From contig CAMJXE010000012.1 of the NCBI GenBank assembly GCA_946409645.1, positions 1 to 54,690 of the forward strand: DNA of 54,690 nucleotides. The letters are read 5' to 3'. The translations under genes were made by a program, and so were the position numbers. The notes beneath the pieces are model-generated. The model saw nothing but the letters and a program-made list of their open reading frames with translations, was not told where the DNA came from and did not search any database. Source of the DNA: an uncultured Bacteroidales bacterium. GTDB taxonomy: Bacteria > Bacteroidota > Bacteroidia > Bacteroidales > WCHB1-69. Within the stretch, counting starts at the first letter, position 1. Each line of letters starts with the position of its first letter. This document shows, in pieces, positions 1 through 8,957 of this stretch.

Positions 1-3000
1 TCCATTGGTAGCTGTCCGCGCCCGTGGCGGTGAGCACCGTGCTGCCGCCGGGGCAAATCATGGTATTGCCAGTGATGGCCACCTCTGGAATCGGATTGAT
101 GGTGAGGTGCAGTGTCACAACACTATCACAACCTATCGCATTGGTATAGGTAATCGAATAGTTGCCACTTGCCGTATAGGTAGAATCCAACCAAACATAT
201 TCACCGCAAGCGGTTGCTGTCAGGTCTGTATGATCGGAGCTATTGACAGTTAAGTGCAGCGTGACAGTAGAATCGCAGCCATTGGCGTTGGTGAAGGTCT
301 GCGTGTAATCGCCTGACGAGGTATAGGTAGTCTCGTTCCAAGTAAAGCTGTCGCAGGCGGTTTCTGCGAATTCTGCAGTTTCCGCATAATTCAGCGTAAG
401 ATGCAATGTCACCACCGAGTCGCACCCGTTAGCCGTGGTGAAAGTCTGTGTGTAGTCGCCGGAGGCGGTGTAGATAGAATCGTTCCAAGAGTAGGAGTCG
501 CAGGCGGTGGCTTCGACAAGTTCAGTCACCGAGGGGTTGATGGTGAGGTGGAGGGTGGTGAGTTTACAGGCTGGGGTCTCTTGCAGGGTCGTGTCCGTAT
601 TATATGTATATACGCCCGATTCGGTGTAAGTTGTGCCATTCCAGATGTAGCTGTCGCAAGCGGTGATAGTGACAGATTCCTCGATGGCGGGTAAAAGCGT
701 CAACCGCAATTCAACACTCGAATCGCATCCTTGCACATTCACGCTTTCTGCATATAACCAACGATTCAAATTGTTTGGATTTGCTGTTATCGTATCCCCT
801 TGCCACACATAACTTCCACACGCGGTGTCCCGGAGACTATACCCATCCGAAAATTTCACATAGTGATGTTTCTTCACCACGGAGTCGCAACCGGAAACGG
901 CTTGAAGAGTACGGGTCTCGTCGTACTGAATCCAAAGACTGTCGTTCTGATAGTATTCTCCACTAACATGAAATCCGTATATCAGACCTTCATATTCGGA
1001 ACCGTATAAATCATCATAAACAATAGCTTCTCCCCAACCGCCATATCCAGCTATACTATAGATGGATTCATTAAAAATATCATTAAAATATACAGAATAT
1101 GTAGTATCATAACTTGAATTATTCCAATAAATCTCATGCCGTCCTCTACACACGGTGTCTGTGATGAATACGGTGTCCCGTGGCGCAAGGGTGAGGTGCA
1201 GGTTAATCACGGAGTCGCAGCCATGGATATTTTGCAACGTCTGTGTGTAGTCGCCTGAGGTGCAGAAGGTCTCGCCGTTCAAGGTGTACGGGGAATGTTC
1301 TGCCGTGACAGTGAGTTCGGTGGTGTCGGATGGTTGCCATACGGTGACGGTGACGGAGTCGGTGGTGGAGCAGCGGTATTCAATCCATTCGTGTAGCGAT
1401 TCGTCCCAATAGTCAAGATCGTCAGAAACGGTTACGATGTACGTGCCAGTTGAATCAAAACGCTGACTGCGTTCCGTCGAGCCGTTGTCCCAGGAATAGT
1501 TTCCATAATAATAAGAATAGGGAGAATACAATTTCACATCATCAATCCACACATTATTCCCGCTACCACCCTGAAGTTCGAATTTGATTTTCACATCCCC
1601 GTAACCATTGTTTTTGTATCCTACCAAGCTGATACTTCTGTTTCTCCATTGATTATCTGTAGGGTAAAATGAAACATCTGTTTGACAAGTACTACATGTT
1701 CTTAGCTGTACTCCCGATTTAGAAAAAATTTCTTCCCAAGAGACTCCGTTGTCTGTGGACAGCAGCACCCGCAGACTTTCATTGCTTGTATGGTAAGAAC
1801 GTCCCCAATATGCAGTATTGAACTCCAAATACGGATAGCTGAAATGATTAAGGTTGACCGTTGGCAAAGTCAGTTCAGATGTTGAACCTTCGGATAACGA
1901 ATAGGCTGGAAATAGGATGGCAGAACCGTGTTCTTCAGCGTCAAGTTGATAGATTGAAAGTATATCATTGGATGATATCCAGCCTGACGGCAGTCCTTCA
2001 GAAAAATCTTCAATTATCGCATTGTCGTAGGGTGTGGACGCTGTAATTGTAGCAGTATCACCCGTACAGATGTCTGTTTTGCCTGTAAGGATGAGTGTTG
2101 GATGAGGCTTGACATGGACCGAGACGTCTGAGGAAGCGGTGCAGCCGGAAGAATCGATTCCCACGACCCAATATGTTCCCTCGGAATTTACCATTATGCT
2201 GTCATACCAGCCTAACGTGTCAACAGAGTAAGTACCTTCATTATTGTTGTAGGTTCTTGATCCCCAGAGATATCCTTCTGTAGAAGAACTGACAGGGACA
2301 ATCGTGTCGCCTACCCATACAGAACTATAGGTGAAGGCTTTCAGTACGGTGGAATCGCCTTCGCACAATTCTGTTTTGGTGTCCTTTATGCCAACGGGGT
2401 GTGCGTAATTGAAATAGACTCTCATGGAGGTGTCTTGTGTCAGCGTAATAGTACGCGGATTCTCGTACACGTGGGCGGCTCCACTTCCGGAATACCATCC
2501 TGTCATTAAGATGTCCGTCCATTCAGAGAATAGATAGCATTTGTTCGGCACGACTTTCACCACTGCCTGCGGGTTCTCCGCCGTAGGTGCCTGCAGTATC
2601 ACGACACGGCCGTATGCGGTGTCGCAGTTGATGTTCAGCGCGTACTCCCTAAAGTGGGCCACCAAAGTGGTGTCCTGCGTAAGCTCAATGGTGCGCGGGT
2701 TGTCGGTGCTGCCGTCGCTCCAGTGGTCGAAGACGTAGAAGAACTTGGGCGTGGCCTCGATGACGGCCGGACCGGTGCACGTGGGCAGCGTGGTGACTTG
2801 GACGGTGCCGCGGAGGGTGTCGGAGGAGAGGGCAGCGAAAGTGTGGGGTAGGATGTCTTCATAGTAGTAATTGAAATAAGAGGAGCTGTTATATTGCGAA
2901 TAAGGCCACGCTGTGCGATAGGCAGTGGCTGATCCGCAAGGAACGTGAACAGGAGTGCTGCGGGGAACATTGTTGAACGGGTGGGTGGAGTTTAATGAAA

Positions 3001-6000
3001 CAGGTGGTATCGCATTATACGATGTGATGGAGGACAGCCCTGAACAACCAGAGAATGCCCCGTTTCCGATGCTTTCCACAGAACGACCGAGAACAAGTTT
3101 CGTAAGGCCTGAGCAGTCGGAGAAAGCACCCCATCCGATGGTCTTTACGGAGTCGGGAATGGTCAATGTGCCCGTGATTTTATTCTTTCCACTGAACACG
3201 GATGCTGGAATGTTCTTGACATTTTCGCCAATAGAGATAGAGGAGATGCTGTCGCAATTCTGGAAAGGGTGTATGTTGCCAGTTGTCACAAAACAGCTGT
3301 CTGCATTGTAAACAATGTGTTTCAGGTGTCCGCAGTACCTAAAAGAGGACGAATCGATTAGTGATACTGATTTACCAATGATTAGAGTGTCTATGCTTGT
3401 GGAATAAAAAGCTTCACGCCCGATGCGCTTAACAGAATCTGGAATGACCATGGTTCCGGAAATCCCCGAATATTGAAATATTTTTGATGGAATATGCTTG
3501 ACATTCTCACCGATGACAACTCTGATGTTTTGACTTGGGACTAATGATATACCACCGTTATAAGTGTTTCCAATCAAATTGCAACTGTCTGCATTATAAT
3601 ACAAGCATTTCAATCCACTACAATCTGAGAAAGGAGAATGTAAGGTTGAAGAATATCTGTTAAAATAAATGTTTTTCACAGCCTTTCCAACGATCAGAGT
3701 GTCAAAGCCAGAACAATTCTCAAATGCACTTGTCCCAATATTAACCACGGAGTCGGGGATTATCAATGTGCCGGTCAGTTTGTCGCAATTGAGGAAAGCT
3801 TGATTTGGAATATTTTTCACATTGCCGCCAATGGTCAGTGTGGTGAGACTGTCGCAATTTGAAAACTGCTGCGACATCTGGGTGCAACTGTCCGCATTGA
3901 AAGCGATGTATGAGAGACTTGAACATCCGTCGAAAACGTCAGAACCGAAAGATGTCATTGATTTGCCAATAACTAACGAATCTATTCCAACGATAGAATA
4001 GAAAGCTCGTTCGCCGATGGTAACAACAGAATCTGGAATGGTAAGTTTGCCTGTAAATCCTGTGCATCTCCAAAAAGCGCGGTAGCCGATATGTCTTAAT
4101 GATACAGGGAGTGCCAGGGTTCCTGTCAGATTGCTACAGTTATAAAAAGCATATTCTGGAATGTTTTTCACATTGGCTCCGAAAACCAATGAGGAGAGAT
4201 TGCCACAACCGGCAAAAGCATTTGAGCTTAAATAAGTGCAGCTGTCTGCATTGAAAAACACGTGAGTTAAATTACTGCAATTATTAAAAGCCAAACTACC
4301 AATCGTGGATACGTTTTGTCCTATTATCAGCGTGTCGATTCCTGTGCAACCGGAAAAAGAACTTGATCCTATTGTAGATATTGAATGCGCGATGGAAAGC
4401 GTACCGGAAAAACCGCTACAACCGTTGAAAACATCAGCCTCGATGGCAGTCAACCCTGTCCCGATGACGATTGAATCAAATCCGCTACAGCCATAAAAAG
4501 CATCACTTCCCATGTTTTTGACAGAGTCAGGAATGACAAGCGTACCTGTCAAACCACTACATCTATCAAAAGCACTTTGCCCAATTGTTGTTACAGAACT
4601 TGGAATGATTAACTCACCCGTAATTCCACTACATCCTGCAAAAAGGTTGTTAGGAATAATTTTGACATTGTTACCGATTGTTATTGAAGAAATGCTACTA
4701 CATCCTGAGAATGGACGACTCCCACCCAAATATTGGCAGCTGTCAGCATTGAAAATCACGGAAGTAAGATTGCTACAGCCAGCGAAAACAGCCTCGCCGA
4801 TGCTTTCGACAGAAGAGGGTATTGCCAATGTTCCTGTCAAAGAACTGCAACCTCGGAACAATCGAGCTGGCAAAACTCTGACATTATTGCCTAATGTGAG
4901 TGACGTGAAATTATAGCAACCGTTAAACACATCACTGTCGTCTGAATATTCACTTGCGGATGTCGAACAACTGTCAGCATTGAAAACCACAGAGGACAGG
5001 TTATTACAGGAGGCAAAAGCGGAAGCTCCGAGAGAAGTTATCGAATGAGGGATTTCCAAAGATGTTATATTGTTTCCCGAAAAAGCGGAAACTCCAATAT
5101 GTGTCACAGAAACAGGTATCACTATACCTGTCAAATGACAGCCTTGAAATGCGTAATCGCCAACAGATTTCAGAGAATCCGGCAAAAACAGCATTCCCGT
5201 TATGTTACAGTCTTGAAAAGCATGATCAGGTATGACTTTCACATGACTGCCTACGGTTAAAGACGAGAATTGGTAACACCCGTAAAATGGTGATGTTTGA
5301 GGGTAGTTTCCATTTATGTAATATGTAGATGTCATGTTCCTACAACTGTCCGCATTGAAACTTACGGAAAGTAGGTTTTCACATCCGCCAAAAGCCTGGT
5401 TCCCAATAGAATCAATATTTTTCCCGATGGTAATAGATGTAAGTCCATTGCAGTCCCTATAAGCATATTCTCCCACAAATGAAATGTTGTCCGAGATAAC
5501 CAATCCGCCAGATAGTCCTTGGCATTTCGCAAATGCATATCCCCCTATGCCCATGACAGAAGCGGGAATAGTAGTGTTCGCACATCCCAAAATCATGGTG
5601 TTTGTAGCAGTGTTCACAATGGCATTACAGTTATTGCGGCTATCAAATACAGGGTTTGAACCGGACACTTGGATTGATGCCAAACTCTTCGAACACTCTC
5701 CAAACGCGCCTCTGCCGATCTCTGACACGGAGGCGGGAATGAACAATGTTGTGATATTTGAACACCCGTAGAAAGCGTAATCATGAATGACCGAAACCCC
5801 ATTAGAGATGGTTAATGTGTCCACACTGCTGCATCCATAGAAAGCGTAGGATGGTATCGTTTCAACGCCATTTCCTATCGTGATGCGTGACAGATTACCA
5901 CAAGATTCGAAAACAGCATTACCACCATAACCCATATAAGTGCAGTTTACTGCGTTGAATGATACTGATAAAAGGGAATAACAACCTGCAAACGCACTTG

Positions 6001-6526
6001 GTCCAATGTTTTCCACACTTAATGGAATCGTAACAGACTTTAAGTTACAGTATTTGAAGGCCGATTGACCAATGGACGTAACAGAATCAGAAATATAAAT
6101 GTATCGCAACATAGGCCCGGGAGGATATGCGTATGGATTCATTTCAAAGGCATGTGCTCCTATGCTGTATATAGAATTAGGTATCATTACAGAATCTATA
6201 TTGTTACACCAATAGAACGCATACTCCCCGATGCTCGTCACCGTCCCCGGGATCGTCACTCCCGTGAGGTTGGAGCAGTTGCGGAAGGCGTTGTTGCCGA
6301 TGGCCGTCACCGTGTACGTGGTGCCGTTGTAGGTCACTGTGGACGGGATGTCCACGTTACCGGAATAACTGTTGTACGACCCCGTGGCGTAGGTCACCGC
6401 CACCGTGTTCGGCGAGCCGCCGGTGATGTCGTAGTAGATGCCGCCGCTCTGAAAATTGTAGGCGAAGGCCTCTGGAATTACTGCTATGCATAGCAGCATG
6501 GTCAAAATGAATAGATTCTTTTTCAT
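1..6526 (-). CDS. Giant BspA-like leucine-rich-repeat surface protein, 3' end beyond window
   Basis: One reading frame stays open from an ATG at 6526 to base 1 (2175 codons, no stop), so the C-terminus lies outside the window. Residues 1-22 form a signal peptide (MKKNLFILTMLLCIAVIPEA). Residues ~60-1180 are TpLRR/LRR_5 repeats of the BspA type, recognisable by repeated 'I-G-x-x-A-F-x-x-C-x-x-L' and 'IP-S-V-x-x-I' cores and by 'FNADSC' spacers. They end in a typical cap around 'VPCGSATAYRTAWPY'. Residues ~1240-1375 resemble InlB B-repeats ('DHWSDGSTDNPRTIEL'). Residues ~1377-1940 contain Ig-like segments ('CEGDSTVL', 'ICTGDTATITA') and a jelly-roll-like stretch. From ~1940 there are about four ~56-residue 'TACDSYxW' repeats. 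Such proteins are exported adhesins or host-interaction proteins in Bacteroidota; a type IX secretion signal may follow but is not visible. Function is inferred from architecture only. Confidence 0.9.
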   Translation of the reverse strand, partial: MKKNLFILTMLLCIAVIPEAFAYNFQSGGIYYDITGGSPNTVAVTYATGSYNSYSGNVDIPSTVTYNGTTYTVTAIGNNAFRNCSNLTGVTIPGTVTSIGEYAFYWCNNIDSVMIPNSIYSIGAHAFEMNPYAYPPGPMLRYIYISDSVTSIGQSAFKYCNLKSVTIPLSVENIGPSAFAGCYSLLSVSFNAVNCTYMGYGGNAVFESCGNLSRITIGNGVETIPSYAFYGCSSVDTLTISNGVSVIHDYAFYGCSNITTLFIPASVSEIGRGAFGECSKSLASIQVSGSNPVFDSRNNCNAIVNTATNTMILGCANTTIPASVMGIGGYAFAKCQGLSGGLVISDNISFVGEYAYRDCNGLTSITIGKNIDSIGNQAFGGCENLLSVSFNADSCRNMTSTYYINGNYPQTSPFYGCYQFSSLTVGSHVKVIPDHAFQDCNITGMLFLPDSLKSVGDYAFQGCHLTGIVIPVSVTHIGVSAFSGNNITSLEIPHSITSLGASAFASCNNLSSVVFNADSCSTSASEYSDDSDVFNGCYNFTSLTLGNNVRVLPARLFRGCSSLTGTLAIPSSVESIGEAVFAGCSNLTSVIFNADSCQYLGGSRPFSGCSSISSITIGNNVKIIPNNLFAGCSGITGELIIPSSVTTIGQSAFDRCSGLTGTLVIPDSVKNMGSDAFYGCSGFDSIVIGTGLTAIEADVFNGCSGFSGTLSIAHSISTIGSSSFSGCTGIDTLIIGQNVSTIGSLAFNNCSNLTHVFFNADSCTYLSSNAFAGCGNLSSLVFGANVKNIPEYAFYNCSNLTGTLALPVSLRHIGYRAFWRCTGFTGKLTIPDSVVTIGERAFYSIVGIDSLVIGKSMTSFGSDVFDGCSSLSYIAFNADSCTQMSQQFSNCDSLTTLTIGGNVKNIPNQAFLNCDKLTGTLIIPDSVVNIGTSAFENCSGFDTLIVGKAVKNIYFNRYSSTLHSPFSDCSGLKCLYYNADSCNLIGNTYNGGISLVPSQNIRVVIGENVKHIPSKIFQYSGISGTMVIPDSVKRIGREAFYSTSIDTLIIGKSVSLIDSSSFRYCGHLKHIVYNADSCFVTTGNIHPFQNCDSISSISIGENVKNIPASVFSGKNKITGTLTIPDSVKTIGWGAFSDCSGLTKLVLGRSVESIGNGAFSGCSGLSSITSYNAIPPVSLNSTHPFNNVPRSTPVHVPCGSATAYRTAWPYSQYNSSSYFNYYYEDILPHTFAALSSDTLRGTVQVTTLPTCTGPAVIEATPKFFYVFDHWSDGSTDNPRTIELTQDTTLVAHFREYALNINCDTAYGRVVILQAPTAENPQAVVKVVPNKCYLFSEWTDILMTGWYSGSGAAHVYENPRTITLTQDTSMRVYFNYAHPVGIKDTKTELCEGDSTVLKAFTYSSVWVGDTIVPVSSSTEGYLWGSRTYNNNEGTYSVDTLGWYDSIMVNSEGTYWVVGIDSSGCTASSDVSVHVKPHPTLILTGKTDICTGDTATITASTPYDNAIIEDFSEGLPSGWISSNDILSIYQLDAEEHGSAILFPAYSLSEGSTSELTLPTVNLNHFSYPYLEFNTAYWGRSYHTSNESLRVLLSTDNGVSWEEIFSKSGVQLRTCSTCQTDVSFYPTDNQWRNRSISLVGYKNNGYGDVKIKFELQGGSGNNVWIDDVKLYSPYSYYYGNYSWDNGSTERSQRFDSTGTYIVTVSDDLDYWDESLHEWIEYRCSTTDSVTVTVWQPSDTTELTVTAEHSPYTLNGETFCTSGDYTQTLQNIHGCDSVINLHLTLAPRDTVFITDTVCRGRHEIYWNNSSYDTTYSVYFNDIFNESIYSIAGYGGWGEAIVYDDLYGSEYEGLIYGFHVSGEYYQNDSLWIQYDETRTLQAVSGCDSVVKKHHYVKFSDGYSLRDTACGSYVWQGDTITANPNNLNRWLYAESVNVQGCDSSVELRLTLLPAIEESVTITACDSYIWNGTTYTESGVYTYNTDTTLQETPACKLTTLHLTINPSVTELVEATACDSYSWNDSIYTASGDYTQTFTTANGCDSVVTLHLTLNYAETAEFAETACDSFTWNETTYTSSGDYTQTFTNANGCDSTVTLHLTVNSSDHTDLTATACGEYVWLDSTYTASGNYSITYTNAIGCDSVVTLHLTINPIPEVAITGNTMICPGGSTVLTATGADSYQW

Positions 6527-6628
6527 ACTTTTCTTTTTTATGTTTGTACTAATTGGATTTCAGCCGGTTATAAACCGTTTCCGCCCTTCCGTCACAAACA
6601 CAAAAAATCCGTGAAACTTTTTGTTTAT

Positions 6629-6737
6629 CGTTGAGGTTCTCGACTACCTGTAGTACAAACAAGAAAGCCCACGGATATTGCCGCAGGCGTTTCTGCTTTC
6701 TCGCGTACTACAAGATGAAATTGTCGAGATTTCAACG
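6629..6737 (-). promoter_or_regulatory. Nested inverted-repeat element (structured leader RNA or MITE-like palindrome)
   Basis: Outer arms CGTTGAGGTTCTCGAC (6629-6644) and GTCGAGATTTCAACG (6723-6737) are complementary apart from a few bases. Inside them GTAGTAC (6650-6656) pairs with GTACTAC (6705-6711), AGAAAGC (6662-6668) with GCTTTCT (6695-6701), and CGG (6672-6674) with CCG (6681-6683). The co-linear nesting gives one long interrupted stem. It lies ~100 nt upstream of the BspA-like start codon. It could be a cis-regulatory RNA or a non-autonomous palindromic repeat; no known riboswitch class was recognised. Confidence 0.6.
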
Positions 6738-6749
6738 ATGCAAAGAAAA

Positions 6750-6856
6750 GCGAAAACGCTTTATGTCAATATGTTATAATTTCAGTTCTTCTTTTTGGTG
6801 TTCTTTGGGGTTTGGTGAATAATTGGGGTTCTATTTCAGGGTGCGAAGATACGAAA
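6750..6856. repeat. Direct repeat copy 1 (~107 bp) flanking the DUF1016 gene
   Basis: Matches 8158-8264 over its whole length at roughly 90% identity, beginning 'gcgaaaacgctttatgtcaa' and ending with 'gatacg(t)aaaat'. Read on the minus strand it starts with a promoter-like TATCTTCG box. It lies just after the stop codon of the nuclease gene. Confidence 0.85.
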
Positions 6857-6861
6857 ATTCG

Positions 6862-8037
6862 TCAATCGTTCAGATTATTTTTTTGGAGCATGAATATTTC
6901 CTTCTGACGTTCAATCTCGCGGCGAAGATCTTCCTTGGAGGGCATATAGGTCAGGTATTTGGCCGCATACAGCTGCTTGTTGGTCGCTAATGTGGAAAAC
7001 CTGGCCACATCCGCGTTGGTTTCTGCGCAAAGGATGATGCCGATGGTGGGATTGTCGCCCTCGCCACGTCTGTATGTGTCGAACATTTTCAAGTACATGT
7101 CCATCTGCCCCACATCCTGATAACTGACCTTATTGGTCTTTAAGTCAATCAAAATGAAGCATTTAAGGATGTAGTTGTAAAATACGAGATCAATGTAGTA
7201 GTCGTCGTCTTCCGTATGGATGTGCTGCTGACGGGTCACAAAGGCATAACCCTTGCCCAATTCCATGAGGAAGTTACGAAGGTGGTCCAAGAGAGATGTC
7301 TCCAACTCGGTTTCTGTAAGGGAGGCATCTTGGTTCAGACCAAGGAACTCCACCAGCATCGGATTTTTTACAAATGCGGATTTCTCTTTCTGATAATCGG
7401 CCGTCAGTTGCAACATCTCGTCCACAACCATTTGTTTCTTTGAGTCAGGTGTTTGCAGGAGGCGGTAGTAGTATTGTGTGTCGATGTTGCGTTTCAAAGT
7501 CCTATAATCCCACTGTTGCGAAGCGGCTTCCTCCATATACCATTGCCGTGCATTGAGGTCGGGTACACGCATTAGTCTTTCATAGTGCATCCATGAAAGT
7601 TGAGGATATAATGGGATGGCTGTTTCAGATTCAGCCACCGACGTTGGCTGAATTGACGAGTGTGTTGTTTTCAATTCAGCAAATGGCGTTTGCTGAATTG
7701 TCGGTAGTTTGATTTTAGATTCAGCAAATAGCGTCTGCTGAATCCTGTCCAGTTGGTGTTGAAAATCTGCAGGAAGTACTGACTGTACTTGTAAGTCTTT
7801 GAATTCCAAATAAAATCTTCTTGAATTGCGTAAAGCAGATTCCGAGTACCCGCGGCCAAACTCTTCTGTCAACGTTTTCGAGGCAAGTTCGATGACATGT
7901 TTGCCATATTCGGCGCGCTTGTTGCCGTGCTGTTCCTGTTCTACAATGCGCCAGCCAACCAGCCAGTTGCTGATTACCTGCATCAAATTGGCGGCACGAT
8001 AGCTGTACTCGCGTGCTGAGCCGACGATGATCTTCAA
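6862..8037 (-). CDS. YhcG-type PDDEXK nuclease family protein (DUF1016)
   Basis: 391 residues from the assumed TTG start. Residues ~8-80 match the DUF1016 N-terminal domain ('NWLVGWRIVEQEQHG', 'YGKHVIELASKTL', 'SESALRNSRRFY'). Residues ~148-185 carry the conserved 'LSWMHYERLMRV...ARQWYMEEA' segment. The C-terminal half has the PDDEXK-type core 'YYIDLVFYN...FILIDLKT' (D, then D-x-K). The family contains predicted restriction or repair-like nucleases often found in accessory regions; substrate unknown. Between the domains lies a threefold 15-residue repeat (residues 98-142). No ATG precedes the conserved region: the frame opens after a TGA at 8080-8082 and the first usual start is TTG at 8037, although coding-like residues extend a few codons further upstream. 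It is bracketed by ~107-bp direct repeats. Confidence 0.85.
   Translation of the reverse strand: MKIIVGSAREYSYRAANLMQVISNWLVGWRIVEQEQHGNKRAEYGKHVIELASKTLTEEFGRGYSESALRNSRRFYLEFKDLQVQSVLPADFQHQLDRIQQTLFAESKIKLPTIQQTPFAELKTTHSSIQPTSVAESETAIPLYPQLSWMHYERLMRVPDLNARQWYMEEAASQQWDYRTLKRNIDTQYYYRLLQTPDSKKQMVVDEMLQLTADYQKEKSAFVKNPMLVEFLGLNQDASLTETELETSLLDHLRNFLMELGKGYAFVTRQQHIHTEDDDYYIDLVFYNYILKCFILIDLKTNKVSYQDVGQMDMYLKMFDTYRRGEGDNPTIGIILCAETNADVARFSTLATNKQLYAAKYLTYMPSKEDLRREIERQKEIFMLQKNNLND
7612..7746 (-). repeat. Three tandem 45-bp repeats inside the DUF1016 gene
   Basis: Three 15-codon units encode RIQQTLFAESKIKLP, TIQQTPFAELKTTHS and SIQPTSVAESETAIP (residues 98-142). At DNA level the units carry inverted arms of the ATTCAGCAAA/TTTGCTGAAT type around 7676-7738. 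The array lengthens the linker between the N-terminal and nuclease domains without breaking the frame. Confidence 0.85.
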
Positions 8038-8065
8038 GTCGCCGACAAAAGAAGTTTCGTTTTGG

Positions 8066-8093
8066 TCAATTGTAAGATGTCAATTGTAAGATT
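8066..8093. repeat. 14-bp tandem duplication at the 5' end of the DUF1016 gene
   Basis: TCAATTGTAAGATG (8066-8079) is followed directly by TCAATTGTAAGATT (8080-8093). The second copy supplies the in-frame TGA that closes the upstream frame of the nuclease gene, so the duplication may have altered its start. Confidence 0.8.
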
Positions 8094-8157
8094 GAGGTCT
8101 GATTTTTTCATTTTCTTTTGGTTTGGTGATAACAATGTTTTTTATTGGTTTTTGATT

Positions 8158-8264
8158 GCGAAAACGCTTTATGTCAATATATTATAATTTCAGTTCTTCT
8201 TTTTGTGTTCTTTGGGGTTTGGTGAAAAATTGGGGTTGATATTTCGGGGGCGATGATACGTAAA
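8158..8264. repeat. Direct repeat copy 2 (~107 bp) flanking the DUF1016 gene
   Basis: Second copy of the repeat at 6750-6856, here between the downstream DUF3791-like gene and the nuclease gene. On the minus strand it starts with TATCATCG (8251-8258), a degenerate form of the promoter -7 box, about 210 bp upstream of the nuclease start. Confidence 0.85.
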
Positions 8265-8266
8265 AT

Positions 8267-8470
8267 CTACTCCTGATATTCTCGGATTACCTCGTCAGCG
8301 AGGTATCGGTCTCCAAATGTGTATAACATTGTGGAAGGATCTCGCATCAACATGTTCGTGCGGGATTGGTAAAAAAGCGCAAGAGCCTTTTCAGAACTAA
8401 CACCCATGTCTTTCGCTATGAGCGTTACCACACGACCGATTTTGTTCCATATCAATAAGGGACTCAACAT
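8267..8470 (-). CDS. Small DUF3791-like protein, third gene of the DUF3990 operon
   Basis: 67 residues from the ATG at 8470 (MLSPLLIWNKIGRVV...), chosen because it begins four bases after the stop of the DUF3990 gene; a longer frame from 8515 would overlap that gene. The core 'KIGRVVTLIAKDMGVSSEKALALFYQS...YLADEVIREY' resembles small DUF3791-type proteins encoded beside DUF3990 proteins. No signal peptide or membrane segment. It may be the antitoxin or immunity partner of the DUF3990 protein, which is inference from adjacency. The family label is from memory of family features. Confidence 0.7.
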   Translation of the reverse strand: MLSPLLIWNKIGRVVTLIAKDMGVSSEKALALFYQSRTNMLMRDPSTMLYTFGDRYLADEVIREYQE

Positions 8471-8474
8471 ATTA

Positions 8475-8957
8475 CTAGATTTTATAAGATTCCAAAAAAG
8501 TGAGAAATTGGTCAACCACCTGCTGGTTACGGATACACAATTGGTTGTTCGGACGGTGCATTGAAAGATTGCGGAGAGCCGTCTCCAGAGGCATCATGTC
8601 CGACATGTAAGCTTCGACTGTATCAATGACACGGTCGTTTGCCACACCACCTTCCACGATGTCGTAAAGGAATCCAGCATATTCCCCACGACGGTTGGCG
8701 ACAATGTATTCCAGCCATTCGATATCATAATTGTCGAACTTCTTGTAGGAGAATGCGTTTCTTGCCCGCTCCAGATCGAACTCATATACACTGACAATAC
8801 CCGTTTCAAGACGGATGCGAGACATTCTGTCTGCCCAAGACTCTGCTTGTAGTAACAAATCCGTGACGTAAAACCCTTGCCCGAAATCAAGTCCGGCACG
8901 CCCCTTGCTAATATCGGGAGACTCAATTATTTCTGTTCCACCGTGATATACTCTCAT
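8475..8957 (-). CDS. DUF3990 protein, ADP-ribosyltransferase-like (putative toxin)
   Basis: 160 residues from the ATG at 8957 (MRVYHGGTEII...). This start overlaps the upstream stop as ATGA; a longer frame from 8987 adds ten residues inside the previous gene. The N-terminus 'YHGG...KGRAGLDFGQGFYVTD...AESWADR' has the DUF3990 pattern: an H-G near the start and a G-x-G-F-Y strand, as in ADP-ribosyltransferase folds. The conserved 'LYDIVEGGVANDRVIDTVEAYMS' follows at ~105-130. DUF3990 proteins are commonly paired with DUF3791 proteins and have been regarded as toxin-like; no activity can be claimed from sequence. It is flanked on both sides by small DUF3791-like genes on the same transcript. Confidence 0.85.
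   Translation of the reverse strand: MRVYHGGTEIIESPDISKGRAGLDFGQGFYVTDLLLQAESWADRMSRIRLETGIVSVYEFDLERARNAFSYKKFDNYDIEWLEYIVANRRGEYAGFLYDIVEGGVANDRVIDTVEAYMSDMMPLETALRNLSMHRPNNQLCIRNQQVVDQFLTFLESYKI

Larger units (their letters stand above)
6527..6861. other. 335-bp gene-free spacer and leader of the BspA-like gene
   Basis: This spacer separates the nuclease gene from the BspA-like gene and has no credible ORF. Reading in the direction of transcription (minus), it holds a degenerate promoter-like box (TATCTTCG at 6844-6851) inside the ~107-bp direct repeat, then the nested inverted repeat at 6629-6737, then an A-rich run before the ATG. The likely 5' untranslated leader is therefore long (about 310 nt) and structured. 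Confidence 0.6.

Noticed and set aside
13-700. Short plus-strand frames (5-253, 401-694)
   Set aside because: They lie opposite the TACDSYxW repeats of the BspA-like gene, whose frame is continuous here.
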